Shown in pieces: positions 9,351 through 17,820 of a stretch of 51,720 bases of DNA (positions within the stretch are counted from its first letter, which is position 1; every line of letters starts with the position of its first letter). The translations under genes were made by a program, and so were the position numbers. The DNA comes from UBA11222 sp030652895. Its GTDB lineage: Bacteria; Pseudomonadota; Alphaproteobacteria; UBA11222. Under the pieces are notes generated by a model, which saw only the letters and a program-made list of their open reading frames with translations, had not been told where the DNA came from and searched no databases. The DNA is taken from the NCBI GenBank assembly GCA_038318895.1, contig JBBQCS010000012.1, forward strand, positions 1 through 51,720. The letters are read 5' to 3'.

Positions 9351-10024
9351 AAAGTCTTTTTATCACGGCCTCAGGAACCGAAGTCGGCAAGACCTTTGTT
9401 ACAAGCCTGTTGATCCGGCAATTACGGGCGAAAGGCTATGGTGTTTGCGCTCTCAAACCACTGGTGACGGGCTTTACGAACAAAACCGCCGATGACAGCG
9501 ATACACGGCATCTGCTGGATGCACTGGGCCAGGCCATGAGTGCTGAAAATATTGAGTCTGTTTCGCCCTGGCGGTTTGCAGCCCCATTGGCGCCAAACAT
9601 GGCGGCGGTGCGTGAACAACGGTCAATTGACCTGGCAGAACTGGTTGCCTTTTGTAATGCGGCGCGGGGTGGCGCAGAAAATTATCTGCTGATCGAAGGC
9701 GTGGGGGGTGTGCTGGTGCCACTAAGCGCCCGGCACACGGTGCGTGACTGGATCATGGAGCTGAATATGCCAGCGCTGCTGGTCACTGGCAGCTATCTGG
9801 GCAGCATCAGCCATACCCTTAGCGCGCTCGAGGCGCTGCAAACCAAAGGCGTTCCCGTCGCCGGAATGGTGGTCAGCGAAAGCCCCGCATCGTCCGTGCC
9901 GCTTGCAGAGACCGTGGAAACGCTCGCGTGTTTTTCAAGTGGCATTAGCGTGCAGGGCTTGCTACGTGATGCGGACATTGGAAATGCTCCCGATCTTACG
10001 TATCTGCTAAATGAAGCCTTTTAG
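9347..10024 (+). CDS. bioD: dethiobiotin synthetase BioD
   Basis: The 225-residue P-loop ATPase makes dethiobiotin from diaminopelargonate, CO2 and ATP. The P-loop GTEVGKT is at residues 10-16, the family carboxylation-site segment appears as ALKPLVTG, and EGVGGVLVPLS corresponds to the conserved EGAGG region. It starts with ATG overlapping the bioF stop (ATGA). The last step, bioB, and pimeloyl-synthesis genes (bioC/bioH/bioI/bioZ) are not in the window. Confidence 0.94.
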   Translation: MKSLFITASGTEVGKTFVTSLLIRQLRAKGYGVCALKPLVTGFTNKTADDSDTRHLLDALGQAMSAENIESVSPWRFAAPLAPNMAAVREQRSIDLAELVAFCNAARGGAENYLLIEGVGGVLVPLSARHTVRDWIMELNMPALLVTGSYLGSISHTLSALEALQTKGVPVAGMVVSESPASSVPLAETVETLACFSSGISVQGLLRDADIGNAPDLTYLLNEAF

Positions 10025-10036
10025 GGGACACGCGCT

Positions 10037-10774
10037 ATGCCGCCGCAAGTGATATTGTTTGATATGGATGATACGCTGATTTCATCCTTTAAGGGTCATC
10101 CGCGCGATGTCTGGCGGCGCACACTGGAGGAGTTTCACGCCGAGTTGGGCTATTCCGGGCTCGATTCTACTGCTGACGCGCTATATGCGGCGGCTCTCGA
10201 ATTCTGGTCAGACGCGTCGCGCCATCGTGAGGCGCGGCTGGATCTGGCGCGGACGCGCCGCGAAATTACCGGACTGGGGTTACGGCAGGTTGGCATTGTT
10301 GATGACGGACTAACCCATCAGATTGCGGACGCCTTGCATGCCCTGCGCGATCGGGAAATGACATTATTTCCAAATGCCCATGAAACGCTGGACCGGCTGC
10401 GCGCGGCAGGTGTGCGGTTGGCGCTGATCACCAATGGCGCGCATGACCCGCAATGGGAAAAAATTCGCCGGTTTGATTTTCAGCACCGCTTTGACCATAT
10501 TCAGGTGGAAGGCGAAATAGGCTTTGGAAAACCCGAGCCGCAGGCTTATCTACATGCTTTACGCGCCCTGAACACGGATCCGCAATCGGCATGGATGGTT
10601 GGCGATAATCTAGAATGGGAGGTTGCCGCGCCTAAGCGGCTCGGTATTCATACTGTCTGGCACGATCATACGGGCAATGGGTTGCCGGAAAACCCACCGG
10701 CACTTCCCGACCGCATCATTCGCGGCCTTGTAGAATTGACCGAGGGACTTGAAGATTTGGAGCAAAACGGATGA
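10037..10774 (+). CDS. HAD-superfamily hydrolase (phosphatase-like)
   Basis: The 245-residue protein has the HAD motifs in order: motif I FDMDDTL (8-14) with nucleophile Asp9, motif II LITNGA, a Lys-containing GFGKPEP (motif III) and motif IV VGDNLEWEV. A helical cap sits between motifs I and II, as in subfamily I enzymes such as phosphoglycolate phosphatase or haloacid dehalogenase. It starts 12 bases after bioD, so it is probably read with the biotin operon. The substrate is not known; a role removing a phosphate from a metabolite by-product is only a guess. Confidence 0.87.
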   Translation: MPPQVILFDMDDTLISSFKGHPRDVWRRTLEEFHAELGYSGLDSTADALYAAALEFWSDASRHREARLDLARTRREITGLGLRQVGIVDDGLTHQIADALHALRDREMTLFPNAHETLDRLRAAGVRLALITNGAHDPQWEKIRRFDFQHRFDHIQVEGEIGFGKPEPQAYLHALRALNTDPQSAWMVGDNLEWEVAAPKRLGIHTVWHDHTGNGLPENPPALPDRIIRGLVELTEGLEDLEQNG

Positions 10775-10989
10775 GCAGCGCCTTTGAAATCAGTAGCAAA
10801 CATGTGCAGGCGGCGCTGGACGAGGCCGCAGCAAGCAAAATACCCCCCGACGTGATCGCGCGCGCGATTCTGGAGCGGGTACTTGAAATATACCGGTCCG
10901 AACGAAGTCTTGCGGATATAGCCAGTGAATTAAATTTTCATATCGATAATCTCGACCCCGAAGGGGATCACGCGTTTATGAGGCCTTAA
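10771..10989 (+). CDS. small conserved-looking protein of unknown function
   Basis: 72 residues, mostly helical and acidic, with no signal peptide or membrane segment. Its ATG overlaps the stop of the HAD gene (ATGA), which argues strongly that it is translated. The sequence around SKIPPDVIARAILERVLEIY looks like an amphipathic helix. I do not recognise a family. The 3' end is followed by a 200-base AT-richer spacer before korA, so it is the last gene of the bio operon. Confidence 0.7.
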   Translation: MSSAFEISSKHVQAALDEAAASKIPPDVIARAILERVLEIYRSERSLADIASELNFHIDNLDPEGDHAFMRP

Positions 10990-11047
10990 CAGAATTTTTA
11001 CACGCATAAGTGGTATGTGATAAAATATCCGAATAGTGGAATTAGTT

Positions 11048-11076
11048 TTCAAACAGTTCGTTGAATCGCCTATAAT
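11048..11076 (+). promoter_or_regulatory. possible sigma-70 promoter upstream of korA
   Basis: A perfect TATAAT hexamer lies at 11071-11076, with a weak -35-like TTCAAA at 11048-11053 at 17-base spacing. It sits in the only intergenic space before korAB and is about 135 bases upstream of the chosen korA start. The assignment is by pattern only. Confidence 0.4.
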
Positions 11077-11212
11077 CCGGGCATATAGAAATGAGCGGGC
11101 AGTGTGTCAATCTGGTGACATGCGCCCTTGGGAGGTATAAAAGGGGTCTGCGCGTGTCCGGGCTGTGACCGGCGTGCCTGACATGCCCTTAATTTGCAGG
11201 ATCAATAGTCAC

Positions 11213-13099
11213 ATGGTGGGATCTGTTGCCGATGCCGCGTCACAAGGACGCCGCAAAAAAGTTGAGTCGGTCGTGGTGCGGTTTGCCGGGGATTCCGGCG
11301 ACGGCATGCAAATCACCGGCAGTCAGTTTTCATCATCAACCGCGCTGGCGGGGAATGACCTGGCGACATTCCCGGATTTTCCGGCGGAAATTCGGGCGCC
11401 GATTGGCACGACGTTTGGCGTGTCCGCGTTCCAGATCAATTTTGGTTCGCGCACCATCAAAACATCCGGCGACAAGTCGGACGTTCTGGTGGCGATGAAT
11501 GCAGCGGCGCTCAAGGTCAGTCTGTCCAATTTACGCGAAGGCGGCCTGATCATTCTGGATACCGGCAGCTTCAACGAACGCAACTTTATCAAGGCCGGGT
11601 ACAAAGTGGACCCGCGTACGGATGGCTCCCTGGCCCAATATCAGGTGATGGAAATCGACATTTCCAAGATGTCGCTTGATGTGGCGAAACCGCTTGGCCT
11701 TTCCCAGAAGGAAGCGCTGCGTTGCAAGAACATGTGGACGCTGGGTCTGGTTTACTGGATGTACGACCGCGATTTGCAGCCGACCCTCGACTGGTTGCAG
11801 GGCAAATTTGGAACCAAGGCGCCTGAAGTGGCCGCCGCCAATATCGCCGCCCTGAAGGCAGGCCATGCGTTCGGCGAAACCGTGGAAATCAGCGGCGATT
11901 ACACCGGCTATTCGATCGGTCAGGCCAACATCGAAAAGGGCCTGTACCGTCTCGTGCAAGGCAGCGAAGCCTTATCGTGGGGTCTGCTTGCGGGCAGTCA
12001 GCTTGCCGGTCTGGATATGCTGCTGGCGTCCTATCCGATCACACCGTCGTCACCGGTGCTGCACTCGCTTTCCGATTTGAAGGCGTTTGGCGTGGTAACG
12101 TTTCAGGCGGAAGATGAAATTGCCGCCGCCTGCGCGGCCATCGGCGCCTCTTATGCGGGTAAGCTCGGGGTTACGGCAAGCTCCGGTCCTGGTATTGCAC
12201 TGAAAACCGAAGCCATCGGTTTGGCGATCGGAACCGAACTGCCGTTAGTTGTTGTAAACACCCAGCGCGCAGGACCATCAACAGGGCTGCCTACCAAGAC
12301 CGAGCAATCAGATCTGTATCTTGCCGTTTACGGACGAAATGCCGATGCGCCCATGCCGGTGATATCGGTTAGCTCGCCGGGTGACGCGTTTGAAGCCGCG
12401 ATTGAAGCCGTGCGCATTGCGGTTAAATATATGACGCCGGTAATGTTGCTATCCGATGGCTATATCGCCAATGCGGCAGAGCCATGGCTGGTACCGGATA
12501 TGGCCGATTATAAGCCGTTCCCGGTGAAGTTCCGGACCGATCCCGAAGGATTTCACCCGTTCGTACGCGATCCACAAACCCTGGCGCGCGCCTGGGCGAT
12601 ACCGGGCACACCGGGGCTGGCGCATCGTATCGGCGGCATTGAGCGCGATTATGACAGCGGCAATATTTCCTATGAGCCGGAAAACCATCAACGCATGACC
12701 GATGTGCGCGCCAACAAAATTCGGGGCATTGCCAATGACATTCCCGAACAGCGGGTTGAAGTAGGCACTGCGAGCGGCAAGATGGTCGTCGTTGGCTGGG
12801 GTTCGACCTATGGCCCGATCAACCGCGCGGTTTCCAATATGCGCGATGAAGGTTATGACGTTTCGCATATTCATCTGCGCTATATCTGGCCGCTGCCACG
12901 CAATCTTGGTGATCTGCTGCGTTCCTATGATCAGGTGCTGATCGCGGAGATGAACACGGGACAGTTAAAGACATTGCTGCGCTCTGAATATCTGGTGCCG
13001 GCCGAAGGCCTGAACAAGGTGTCGGGCCAGCCGCTGATGATCAGCGAAGTGGAAGACGCCATCCGTACGCGTCTGGCCACTGCAAAAGCCGCTGAGTAA
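11213..13099 (+). CDS. korA: 2-oxoglutarate:ferredoxin oxidoreductase subunit alpha (gamma-alpha fusion)
   Basis: The roughly 628-residue subunit fuses the gamma domain (VVRFAGDSGDGMQITGSQF near residue 21) with the pyruvate-ferredoxin-oxidoreductase-type alpha domain containing YPITPSSPVLHSL. With KorB it decarboxylates a 2-oxoacid, most likely 2-oxoglutarate, with CoA and ferredoxin, giving an acyl-CoA and reduced ferredoxin. I chose ATG 11213; in-frame GTG 11165 and ATG 11183 are possible and would add 16 or 10 residues. An AGGA lies 11 bases before ATG 11213. 2-Oxoisovalerate or indolepyruvate specificity cannot be excluded. No ferredoxin gene is adjacent. Confidence 0.92.
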   Translation: MVGSVADAASQGRRKKVESVVVRFAGDSGDGMQITGSQFSSSTALAGNDLATFPDFPAEIRAPIGTTFGVSAFQINFGSRTIKTSGDKSDVLVAMNAAALKVSLSNLREGGLIILDTGSFNERNFIKAGYKVDPRTDGSLAQYQVMEIDISKMSLDVAKPLGLSQKEALRCKNMWTLGLVYWMYDRDLQPTLDWLQGKFGTKAPEVAAANIAALKAGHAFGETVEISGDYTGYSIGQANIEKGLYRLVQGSEALSWGLLAGSQLAGLDMLLASYPITPSSPVLHSLSDLKAFGVVTFQAEDEIAAACAAIGASYAGKLGVTASSGPGIALKTEAIGLAIGTELPLVVVNTQRAGPSTGLPTKTEQSDLYLAVYGRNADAPMPVISVSSPGDAFEAAIEAVRIAVKYMTPVMLLSDGYIANAAEPWLVPDMADYKPFPVKFRTDPEGFHPFVRDPQTLARAWAIPGTPGLAHRIGGIERDYDSGNISYEPENHQRMTDVRANKIRGIANDIPEQRVEVGTASGKMVVVGWGSTYGPINRAVSNMRDEGYDVSHIHLRYIWPLPRNLGDLLRSYDQVLIAEMNTGQLKTLLRSEYLVPAEGLNKVSGQPLMISEVEDAIRTRLATAKAAE

Positions 13100-13133
13100 A
13101 TAACGATATAATTTGGATTAAGGGACAAGTGAT

Positions 13134-14147
13134 ATGAACGCCCCCACAAAACTGACGCCCGATGATTTCGCCACCGACCAGGAAGTGCGCTGGTGCCCGG
13201 GTTGTGGTGACTACGCCATCCTGAAGGCGGTGCACAAGACCTTGCCCGAGCTGGGCGCGACCCGGGAAAACACGGTGTTCGTATCGGGCATCGGCTGCGC
13301 GGCGCGCTTTCCCTATTACATCAACACTTATGGCTTTCACACTATTCACGGGCGCGCGGCGGCCGTCGCCACGGGCGTCAAGCTGGCCAACCCGGAATTG
13401 AATGTATGGGTGGTCGGTGGCGACGGGGATTCGCTGAGCATTGGCGGCAATCATCTGTTCCATCTGCTGCGCCGCAATGTCAATGTGCAGTATCTGATGT
13501 TCAACAATGAAATCTATGGTCTGACCAAGGGACAGTTTTCGCCCACCTCACGCATTGGCACTCGCTCGCCCTCAACGCCGCAAGGCTCGGTTGATCGGCC
13601 TGCCAACGGGCTGCGTTTTGCACTTGGTGCGGGCGCGCGTTTTGTTGGCCGCGCCATCGACATTCAGCAGGTTAATCTGGGCGCGCTGCTGAAACGTGCT
13701 CATGCGCACAAGGGCGCATCGTTTGTTGAAATTCTGCAAAATTGCATCGTCTATAATGATGATGTGTTCGCCCATATCACCGACAAGAAAGTGGCTGCCG
13801 ACGCGCAAATCCTGGTTGAAGACGGTAAACCCCTGCTGTTTGGCAAAGACAAGAGCAAAGGCTTGGTGCTTAACACCAAAACGCTGGCGGTAGAAGTCGT
13901 GACACTTGGCGAAAATGGCGTTGGCCTGGATGACATTCTGGTGCATGACGAAAAGAACCGGGTGCTGGGCGGACTCCTCGCGGATATGGAGCCGCCCTTT
14001 CCGGTTGCTCTTGGCGTGATTTACTGCGATCCTGCCGAAAGCTATGAGGCGTCGGCTTACGCGCAAATCGCGATTGAGAAATCCAAAAACCCGAAGCCCG
14101 ATATTAACAAGCTGCTGCGCTCTGGCAATGTGTGGACGGTTGAGTAA
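13134..14147 (+). CDS. korB: 2-oxoglutarate:ferredoxin oxidoreductase subunit beta
   Basis: The 337-residue thiamine-diphosphate subunit pairs with KorA. It shows the [4Fe-4S] ligands Cys21 and Cys24 (WCPGCG), Cys55 (GIGCAARFP) and Cys204 (LQNC), and the TPP motif GDGDS (96-100) ending in NN (124-125). This set is the one established for two-subunit OFOR/KorAB enzymes. It starts 34 bases after korA with a good AAGGGA site, so the two form one operon. The enzyme can supply low-potential electrons, which fits a lineage handling ring-containing acids, but that link is inference. Confidence 0.94.
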   Translation: MNAPTKLTPDDFATDQEVRWCPGCGDYAILKAVHKTLPELGATRENTVFVSGIGCAARFPYYINTYGFHTIHGRAAAVATGVKLANPELNVWVVGGDGDSLSIGGNHLFHLLRRNVNVQYLMFNNEIYGLTKGQFSPTSRIGTRSPSTPQGSVDRPANGLRFALGAGARFVGRAIDIQQVNLGALLKRAHAHKGASFVEILQNCIVYNDDVFAHITDKKVAADAQILVEDGKPLLFGKDKSKGLVLNTKTLAVEVVTLGENGVGLDDILVHDEKNRVLGGLLADMEPPFPVALGVIYCDPAESYEASAYAQIAIEKSKNPKPDINKLLRSGNVWTVE

Positions 14148-14176
14148 AGCAGTCCCACAAGCATAATTTGTGTGAT

Positions 14177-15379
14177 CTAGATCACGCCCTGATCTTTCAG
14201 GCTTGCGACCTCGGCCTCTGACAGGCCGAGCATTTCGGCATACACTTCCACATTGTGCTCGCCCAGGCTGGGATGTGGGCCACCCATCATCTGCGGCGTG
14301 CCGTGAAAACGCAGCGGGCTGTTTGGAATAACGATGCGTCCCATGGTGGGATGATCGATCCATTGCAGCATGCCGCGCTCGTGCATGCCCACATCATTGA
14401 CCACTTCGTTCAAATCGCGGACCGGGGCGGATGGAATGCGGTGGCGCTTGGTAATCTCGAAAATTTCCGCCTTGGGCAGCGTCCGCGACCAGCCGATAAC
14501 CACCTCATCCGTCGCCACCAGATTACGCACCCGCGCTGCATTTTTCTCAAACCGTTCGTCGCCGCGCAGATCTTCGCGCCCCATGGCGGTCAGCAGATTC
14601 TGCCAATGCTGTTCGGTCACGCAGATGATGGCGATATGCCCGTCGCTGGCCGGATACACATTATAGGGCGTGATCGCCAGCCCCGCATGCTGGTTGCCGG
14701 TGCGCGGCGGCAATGCCCCGCCCGAGCCATGCCACATACCCAGGCTGGACGCCAGTGTCGGATAAATCGTTTCCTGCATTGCCACTTCCACCAGCCGCCC
14801 CTGCCCGGTGCGTTCACGCTCAAATAACGCCGTAACGATGCCTGCGTACAGATGCGTGCCGGAAACAAAATCCGCTACAGCCGGGCCCGCTTTCACAGGC
14901 GGCCCATCGGGAAACCCCGTAACGCTCATGATGCCCGACACCGCCTGCACGGTCAGGTCCATCGCAAGACTGTCGCGGTCGGGTCCACTTAATCCAAAGC
15001 CGCTGCCCGAGGCGTAAATCAGCCGCGGATTTTCCCGCATCAGCACATCCGCGCCCACCCCCAGTTTGTCCAGCACCCCGGGGGCATAATTTTCGATCAG
15101 CACATCGCCTTTTTTACAGAGCGCGATCAGCATTTCCTTGCCCCTGGCGGACTTCAGGTTGAGGGTTATATCGCGCTTGTTGGCGTTCAGCATGGCGAAC
15201 GGCAGCACCGCGCCGCCGCCCACCCGCTCGCGCGCGCGCAAGGGCTCGCCCGTAACAGGTTCAACCTTGATCACGTTGGCCCCGGCCTTGGCCATCAGCA
15301 AGGTAGCATAGGGCCCCTGATAGACCTGCCCCAGATCAATGACCGTAATGCCGTCCAACGGCTGTGGCCGGTGCGTCAT
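14177..15379 (-). CDS. class III CoA transferase (CaiB/BaiF family)
   Basis: 400 residues with the family start PLDGITVIDLGQVYQGPYAT, NKRDITLNL (68-76), and the conserved Asp141 in AMDLTVQAVSG that aligns with the acyl-transfer aspartate of formyl-CoA transferase. It should move CoA between carboxylic acids. It follows an acyl-CoA dehydrogenase on the same strand (23-base gap), in an operon with an unknown small gene and a crotonase-family gene, so it probably activates the acid degraded by those enzymes. The substrate is unknown. Its stop is convergent with korB. Confidence 0.9.
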   Translation of the reverse strand: MTHRPQPLDGITVIDLGQVYQGPYATLLMAKAGANVIKVEPVTGEPLRARERVGGGAVLPFAMLNANKRDITLNLKSARGKEMLIALCKKGDVLIENYAPGVLDKLGVGADVLMRENPRLIYASGSGFGLSGPDRDSLAMDLTVQAVSGIMSVTGFPDGPPVKAGPAVADFVSGTHLYAGIVTALFERERTGQGRLVEVAMQETIYPTLASSLGMWHGSGGALPPRTGNQHAGLAITPYNVYPASDGHIAIICVTEQHWQNLLTAMGREDLRGDERFEKNAARVRNLVATDEVVIGWSRTLPKAEIFEITKRHRIPSAPVRDLNEVVNDVGMHERGMLQWIDHPTMGRIVIPNSPLRFHGTPQMMGGPHPSLGEHNVEVYAEMLGLSEAEVASLKDQGVI

Positions 15380-15402
15380 TCAAATATTCCGTTCACAGAT
15401 GA

Positions 15403-16569
15403 TCAATGAAATGCGCCGCCGATTATATCGCGCGCAATCACCAGACGTTGCACCTCGCTTGGCCCTTCGCCGATACGGCGGATACGCATTTCGCGGTACC
15501 AGCGTTCAAACGGAAAGTCCTTGGTCATGCCATAGCCGCCAAAAATCTGCATGGCGCGGTCGACCACGCGGCCGCCCGCCTCGCTGCCCACCAGTTTCGC
15601 CATCGCCGCCTCGGTACGGAACTCTTCGCCCCTATCCGCCTTTTGCGCCGCATCCAGGCACAGATAGCGCGCAGTGCGAATGTCCAGTTCGTTGTCGACG
15701 ATCATCCATTGTATGGATTGGCGCGAGGCCAGCGGACCGCCGAACGTATTGCGGATTTTGCAATATTCAATGGCCATTTCCTGCGCCTTGATGGCGACGC
15801 CGACACAGCCCGCCGCATAGGGAATGCGCTGGCGCGTCAGCCGGTCATTGGCAATGGCGAAGCCCTTGTTTACCTCACCCAGAATATTGCTGTGCGGCAC
15901 CCGCAGATTTTCGATCTGAATTTCCGTGGCGTAGCGCGTGGAACGCAGCGTGTGCACCACCCGGCGCACATAAAAGCCCGGAGAATCCGCATCGACAATA
16001 AAACAGGTAACCCCGCCGCGTCCTTTATCCGTATCGGTGCGCGCGAACAGCAGGCCGAAATCGGCGCGATCCGCGCCGCTGATAAAAATCTTCGCGCCGT
16101 TCAACACCCAGTCATCACCATCGCGCACCGCGCGGGTTTGAATGGCGCGCGCCGGATCCGATCCACCCGATGGTTCGGTCAGTCCAAAGAACGTGCTCTT
16201 TTCCCCACGCAGGGTGGGGTACAGATATTTCTCTTTCTGCGCATCGGTCGCCTCGAACAGCTGCGCCAGGCCCGCGCCGCCAAACACCCCATAGGCCGGA
16301 TTATACAGGCCCGCACGATGCTGCGTCATCTCCATCGCCATCAGTGTTTGCGTCGTGGTGTCCAGATCAGGCCCGCCAAATTCCGGCGGAATGCCCAGCC
16401 CGTAAAAGCCCATGTCGGTTATCTTGGCGACCAGCCGCGCCTTGTCTTCCGGCTCCAGATCGCCCGCGTCCGGGTCAAGCTTTTCCTCCAGCGGCAGGAT
16501 TTCCTCGCGCATGAATTTGCGCACCGTATCCACGATGATGCGTTGTTCATCGGTCAGTTGATAGTCCAT
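15403..16569 (-). CDS. acyl-CoA dehydrogenase
   Basis: The 388-residue flavoprotein has the ACAD signatures: FAD-contact region LTEPSGGSDP, WVLNGAKIFISGA, and the C-terminal IGEGPSEVQR in which Glu368 sits in the usual catalytic-base position of short/medium-chain enzymes. It introduces the alpha,beta double bond into an acyl-CoA and passes electrons to ETF. The chain length or branching of its substrate cannot be read off. ATG 16569 follows GGGGAAACGAC. It lies mid-operon between a GIY-YIG-like gene and the CoA transferase. Confidence 0.93.
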   Translation of the reverse strand: MDYQLTDEQRIIVDTVRKFMREEILPLEEKLDPDAGDLEPEDKARLVAKITDMGFYGLGIPPEFGGPDLDTTTQTLMAMEMTQHRAGLYNPAYGVFGGAGLAQLFEATDAQKEKYLYPTLRGEKSTFFGLTEPSGGSDPARAIQTRAVRDGDDWVLNGAKIFISGADRADFGLLFARTDTDKGRGGVTCFIVDADSPGFYVRRVVHTLRSTRYATEIQIENLRVPHSNILGEVNKGFAIANDRLTRQRIPYAAGCVGVAIKAQEMAIEYCKIRNTFGGPLASRQSIQWMIVDNELDIRTARYLCLDAAQKADRGEEFRTEAAMAKLVGSEAGGRVVDRAMQIFGGYGMTKDFPFERWYREMRIRRIGEGPSEVQRLVIARDIIGGAFH

Positions 16570-16606
16570 GTCGTTTCCCCGGCTATTCTTATGTATGAAA
16601 GATGTT

Positions 16607-16945
16607 TTAGGCTGGCGTCAGCCGCCCAAGCTTGTGCTTCAACTCGCGGCGGTTGCGCTCCGGCAACTCACCATGATCAGCGACATGCAGCATCAGCAGT
16701 TCTTCGTGACGGCTGAGATATTGCATGTTCACCTCATAGCGGAACAATGCGGGCTTGCCGCCGCGCGCGTCCATTTCGCGTTTCAGTTCACTGTTAAGGC
16801 CAAACAGGCTTCGCCCGCCCGCATAGCCGATATAATAAATCGAGCCGTCCGGTTCAGCCAGGTGATACACACCAAGATAGGCGTGCACGTCCTTCAGGCT
16901 CTCCGGCGTCAATGGCTGGAAGGGTTTGGTGATGCGAATGCCCAT
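16607..16945 (-). CDS. small GIY-YIG-like protein, function unknown
   Basis: 112 residues. The segment GVYHLAEPDGSIYYIG matches the spacing of the GIY-YIG nuclease signature (GVY, ten residues, YIG), and a later HEELLML offers a Glu-containing helix. The rest differs from typical UvrC- or homing-type members, so nuclease activity is uncertain. ATG 16945 has the strong site AAGGGGGAACGGAT. The gene lies inside an acyl-CoA catabolic operon, 12 bases after a crotonase gene and 37 before an acyl-CoA dehydrogenase, an odd place for a nuclease. The fold may have been reused for another task. Confidence 0.7.
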   Translation of the reverse strand: MGIRITKPFQPLTPESLKDVHAYLGVYHLAEPDGSIYYIGYAGGRSLFGLNSELKREMDARGGKPALFRYEVNMQYLSRHEELLMLHVADHGELPERNRRELKHKLGRLTPA

Positions 16946-16957
16946 ATCCGTTCCCCC

Positions 16958-17713
16958 TTACCGGCCAACAAACTTGGCGGGACGTTTTTCCAGACGCGCC
17001 TTGACGCCTTCCTTGCCGTCTTCGCTGACGCCACACTGGGTGACCAGCGCATCGATATCTTTGTGGTAGATGCCATCGCGGAAGCACATTTCACGCACGA
17101 TCAGCGCCTTCATTGCCTTGAGCGACAGCGGCGCATTGGCGGCCAACCGGTCGATCAGCTTTTGCGCCTCTTCTTCGAGTTTTTCCGGCGGCGCGACGCG
17201 AGCGATGAAGCCCATATCGTACATATGGCTGGAGGGAAACGGATCCCCCAGCAGCAGAAATTCCCGCGTCTTCACCGGCCCGGCCACTTCCAACAGCTTT
17301 TTCGCCAGGAACCATGTCGGCGCCAGCCCGATCTGCGCCAGCGACATGCCAAAACGCGCGGTGCTGCTGGCGATCACAATATCGCAATGCAGTGCCAGCT
17401 CATTGCCGCCCGCAATCGCATCGCCCTGCACAACGCCCAGCACCGGCAGGGAATAGGTTTCAATGGCGTACAGCATTTTCTCGATGGGGCTGACGCCTGC
17501 ATTCGTACCGTCACGGGCCTTCAGGTCCATGCCCGCGCAAAAAACCGGCCCTTCGGCGCGGATCACGGTCAACCGTTCTTCCGCTGGCGGTGTTACCGAA
17601 AACGCGTCCTCCAACTCCTGCAACATTTCCCTGTTCAGGGCATTGCGCTGCTCGCCGCGTGTCAATGTTACGGTGCGCACGGCGCCCGCGCTTTCTACTC
17701 TAATGAACTGCAT
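16958..17713 (-). CDS. enoyl-CoA hydratase/isomerase (crotonase) family protein
   Basis: 251 residues with the crotonase oxyanion segments FCAGMDLKA and GDAIAGGNELAL. The region that normally reads PE-V-x-LG-x-x-PG-x-GG is altered to FGMSLAQIGLAPTWF, so the first catalytic Glu of classical hydratases is missing and the GG turn is replaced. It may therefore be an isomerase, hydrolase or other crotonase-fold enzyme rather than a hydratase. It is the first gene of the minus-strand operon (17713 to 14177) and is divergent from the MaoC gene at 17821. Confidence 0.87.
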   Translation of the reverse strand: MQFIRVESAGAVRTVTLTRGEQRNALNREMLQELEDAFSVTPPAEERLTVIRAEGPVFCAGMDLKARDGTNAGVSPIEKMLYAIETYSLPVLGVVQGDAIAGGNELALHCDIVIASSTARFGMSLAQIGLAPTWFLAKKLLEVAGPVKTREFLLLGDPFPSSHMYDMGFIARVAPPEKLEEEAQKLIDRLAANAPLSLKAMKALIVREMCFRDGIYHKDIDALVTQCGVSEDGKEGVKARLEKRPAKFVGR

Positions 17714-17820
17714 ACTTAGCTCCCCTGCCTGTTTTCTTATTTCCCTAAATCATATAGCCGATTGTGCCATCTACCTATATGATTTCGCCAACATTAATTA
17801 TGACAGCGGGGAAACATTAT

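Noticed and set aside
14171..14186. Near-perfect CRP-like palindrome TGTGATCTAGATCACG
   Set aside because: It lies over the convergent ends of korB and the CoA transferase, including the stop codon of the latter, and is not upstream of any start. Most likely chance or a weak hairpin.
15406..17719. Two long plus-strand open frames opposite the acyl-CoA dehydrogenase and crotonase genes
   Set aside because: They are antisense shadows of well-supported genes, rich in Arg/His/Gln, with no ribosome binding site or family motif.
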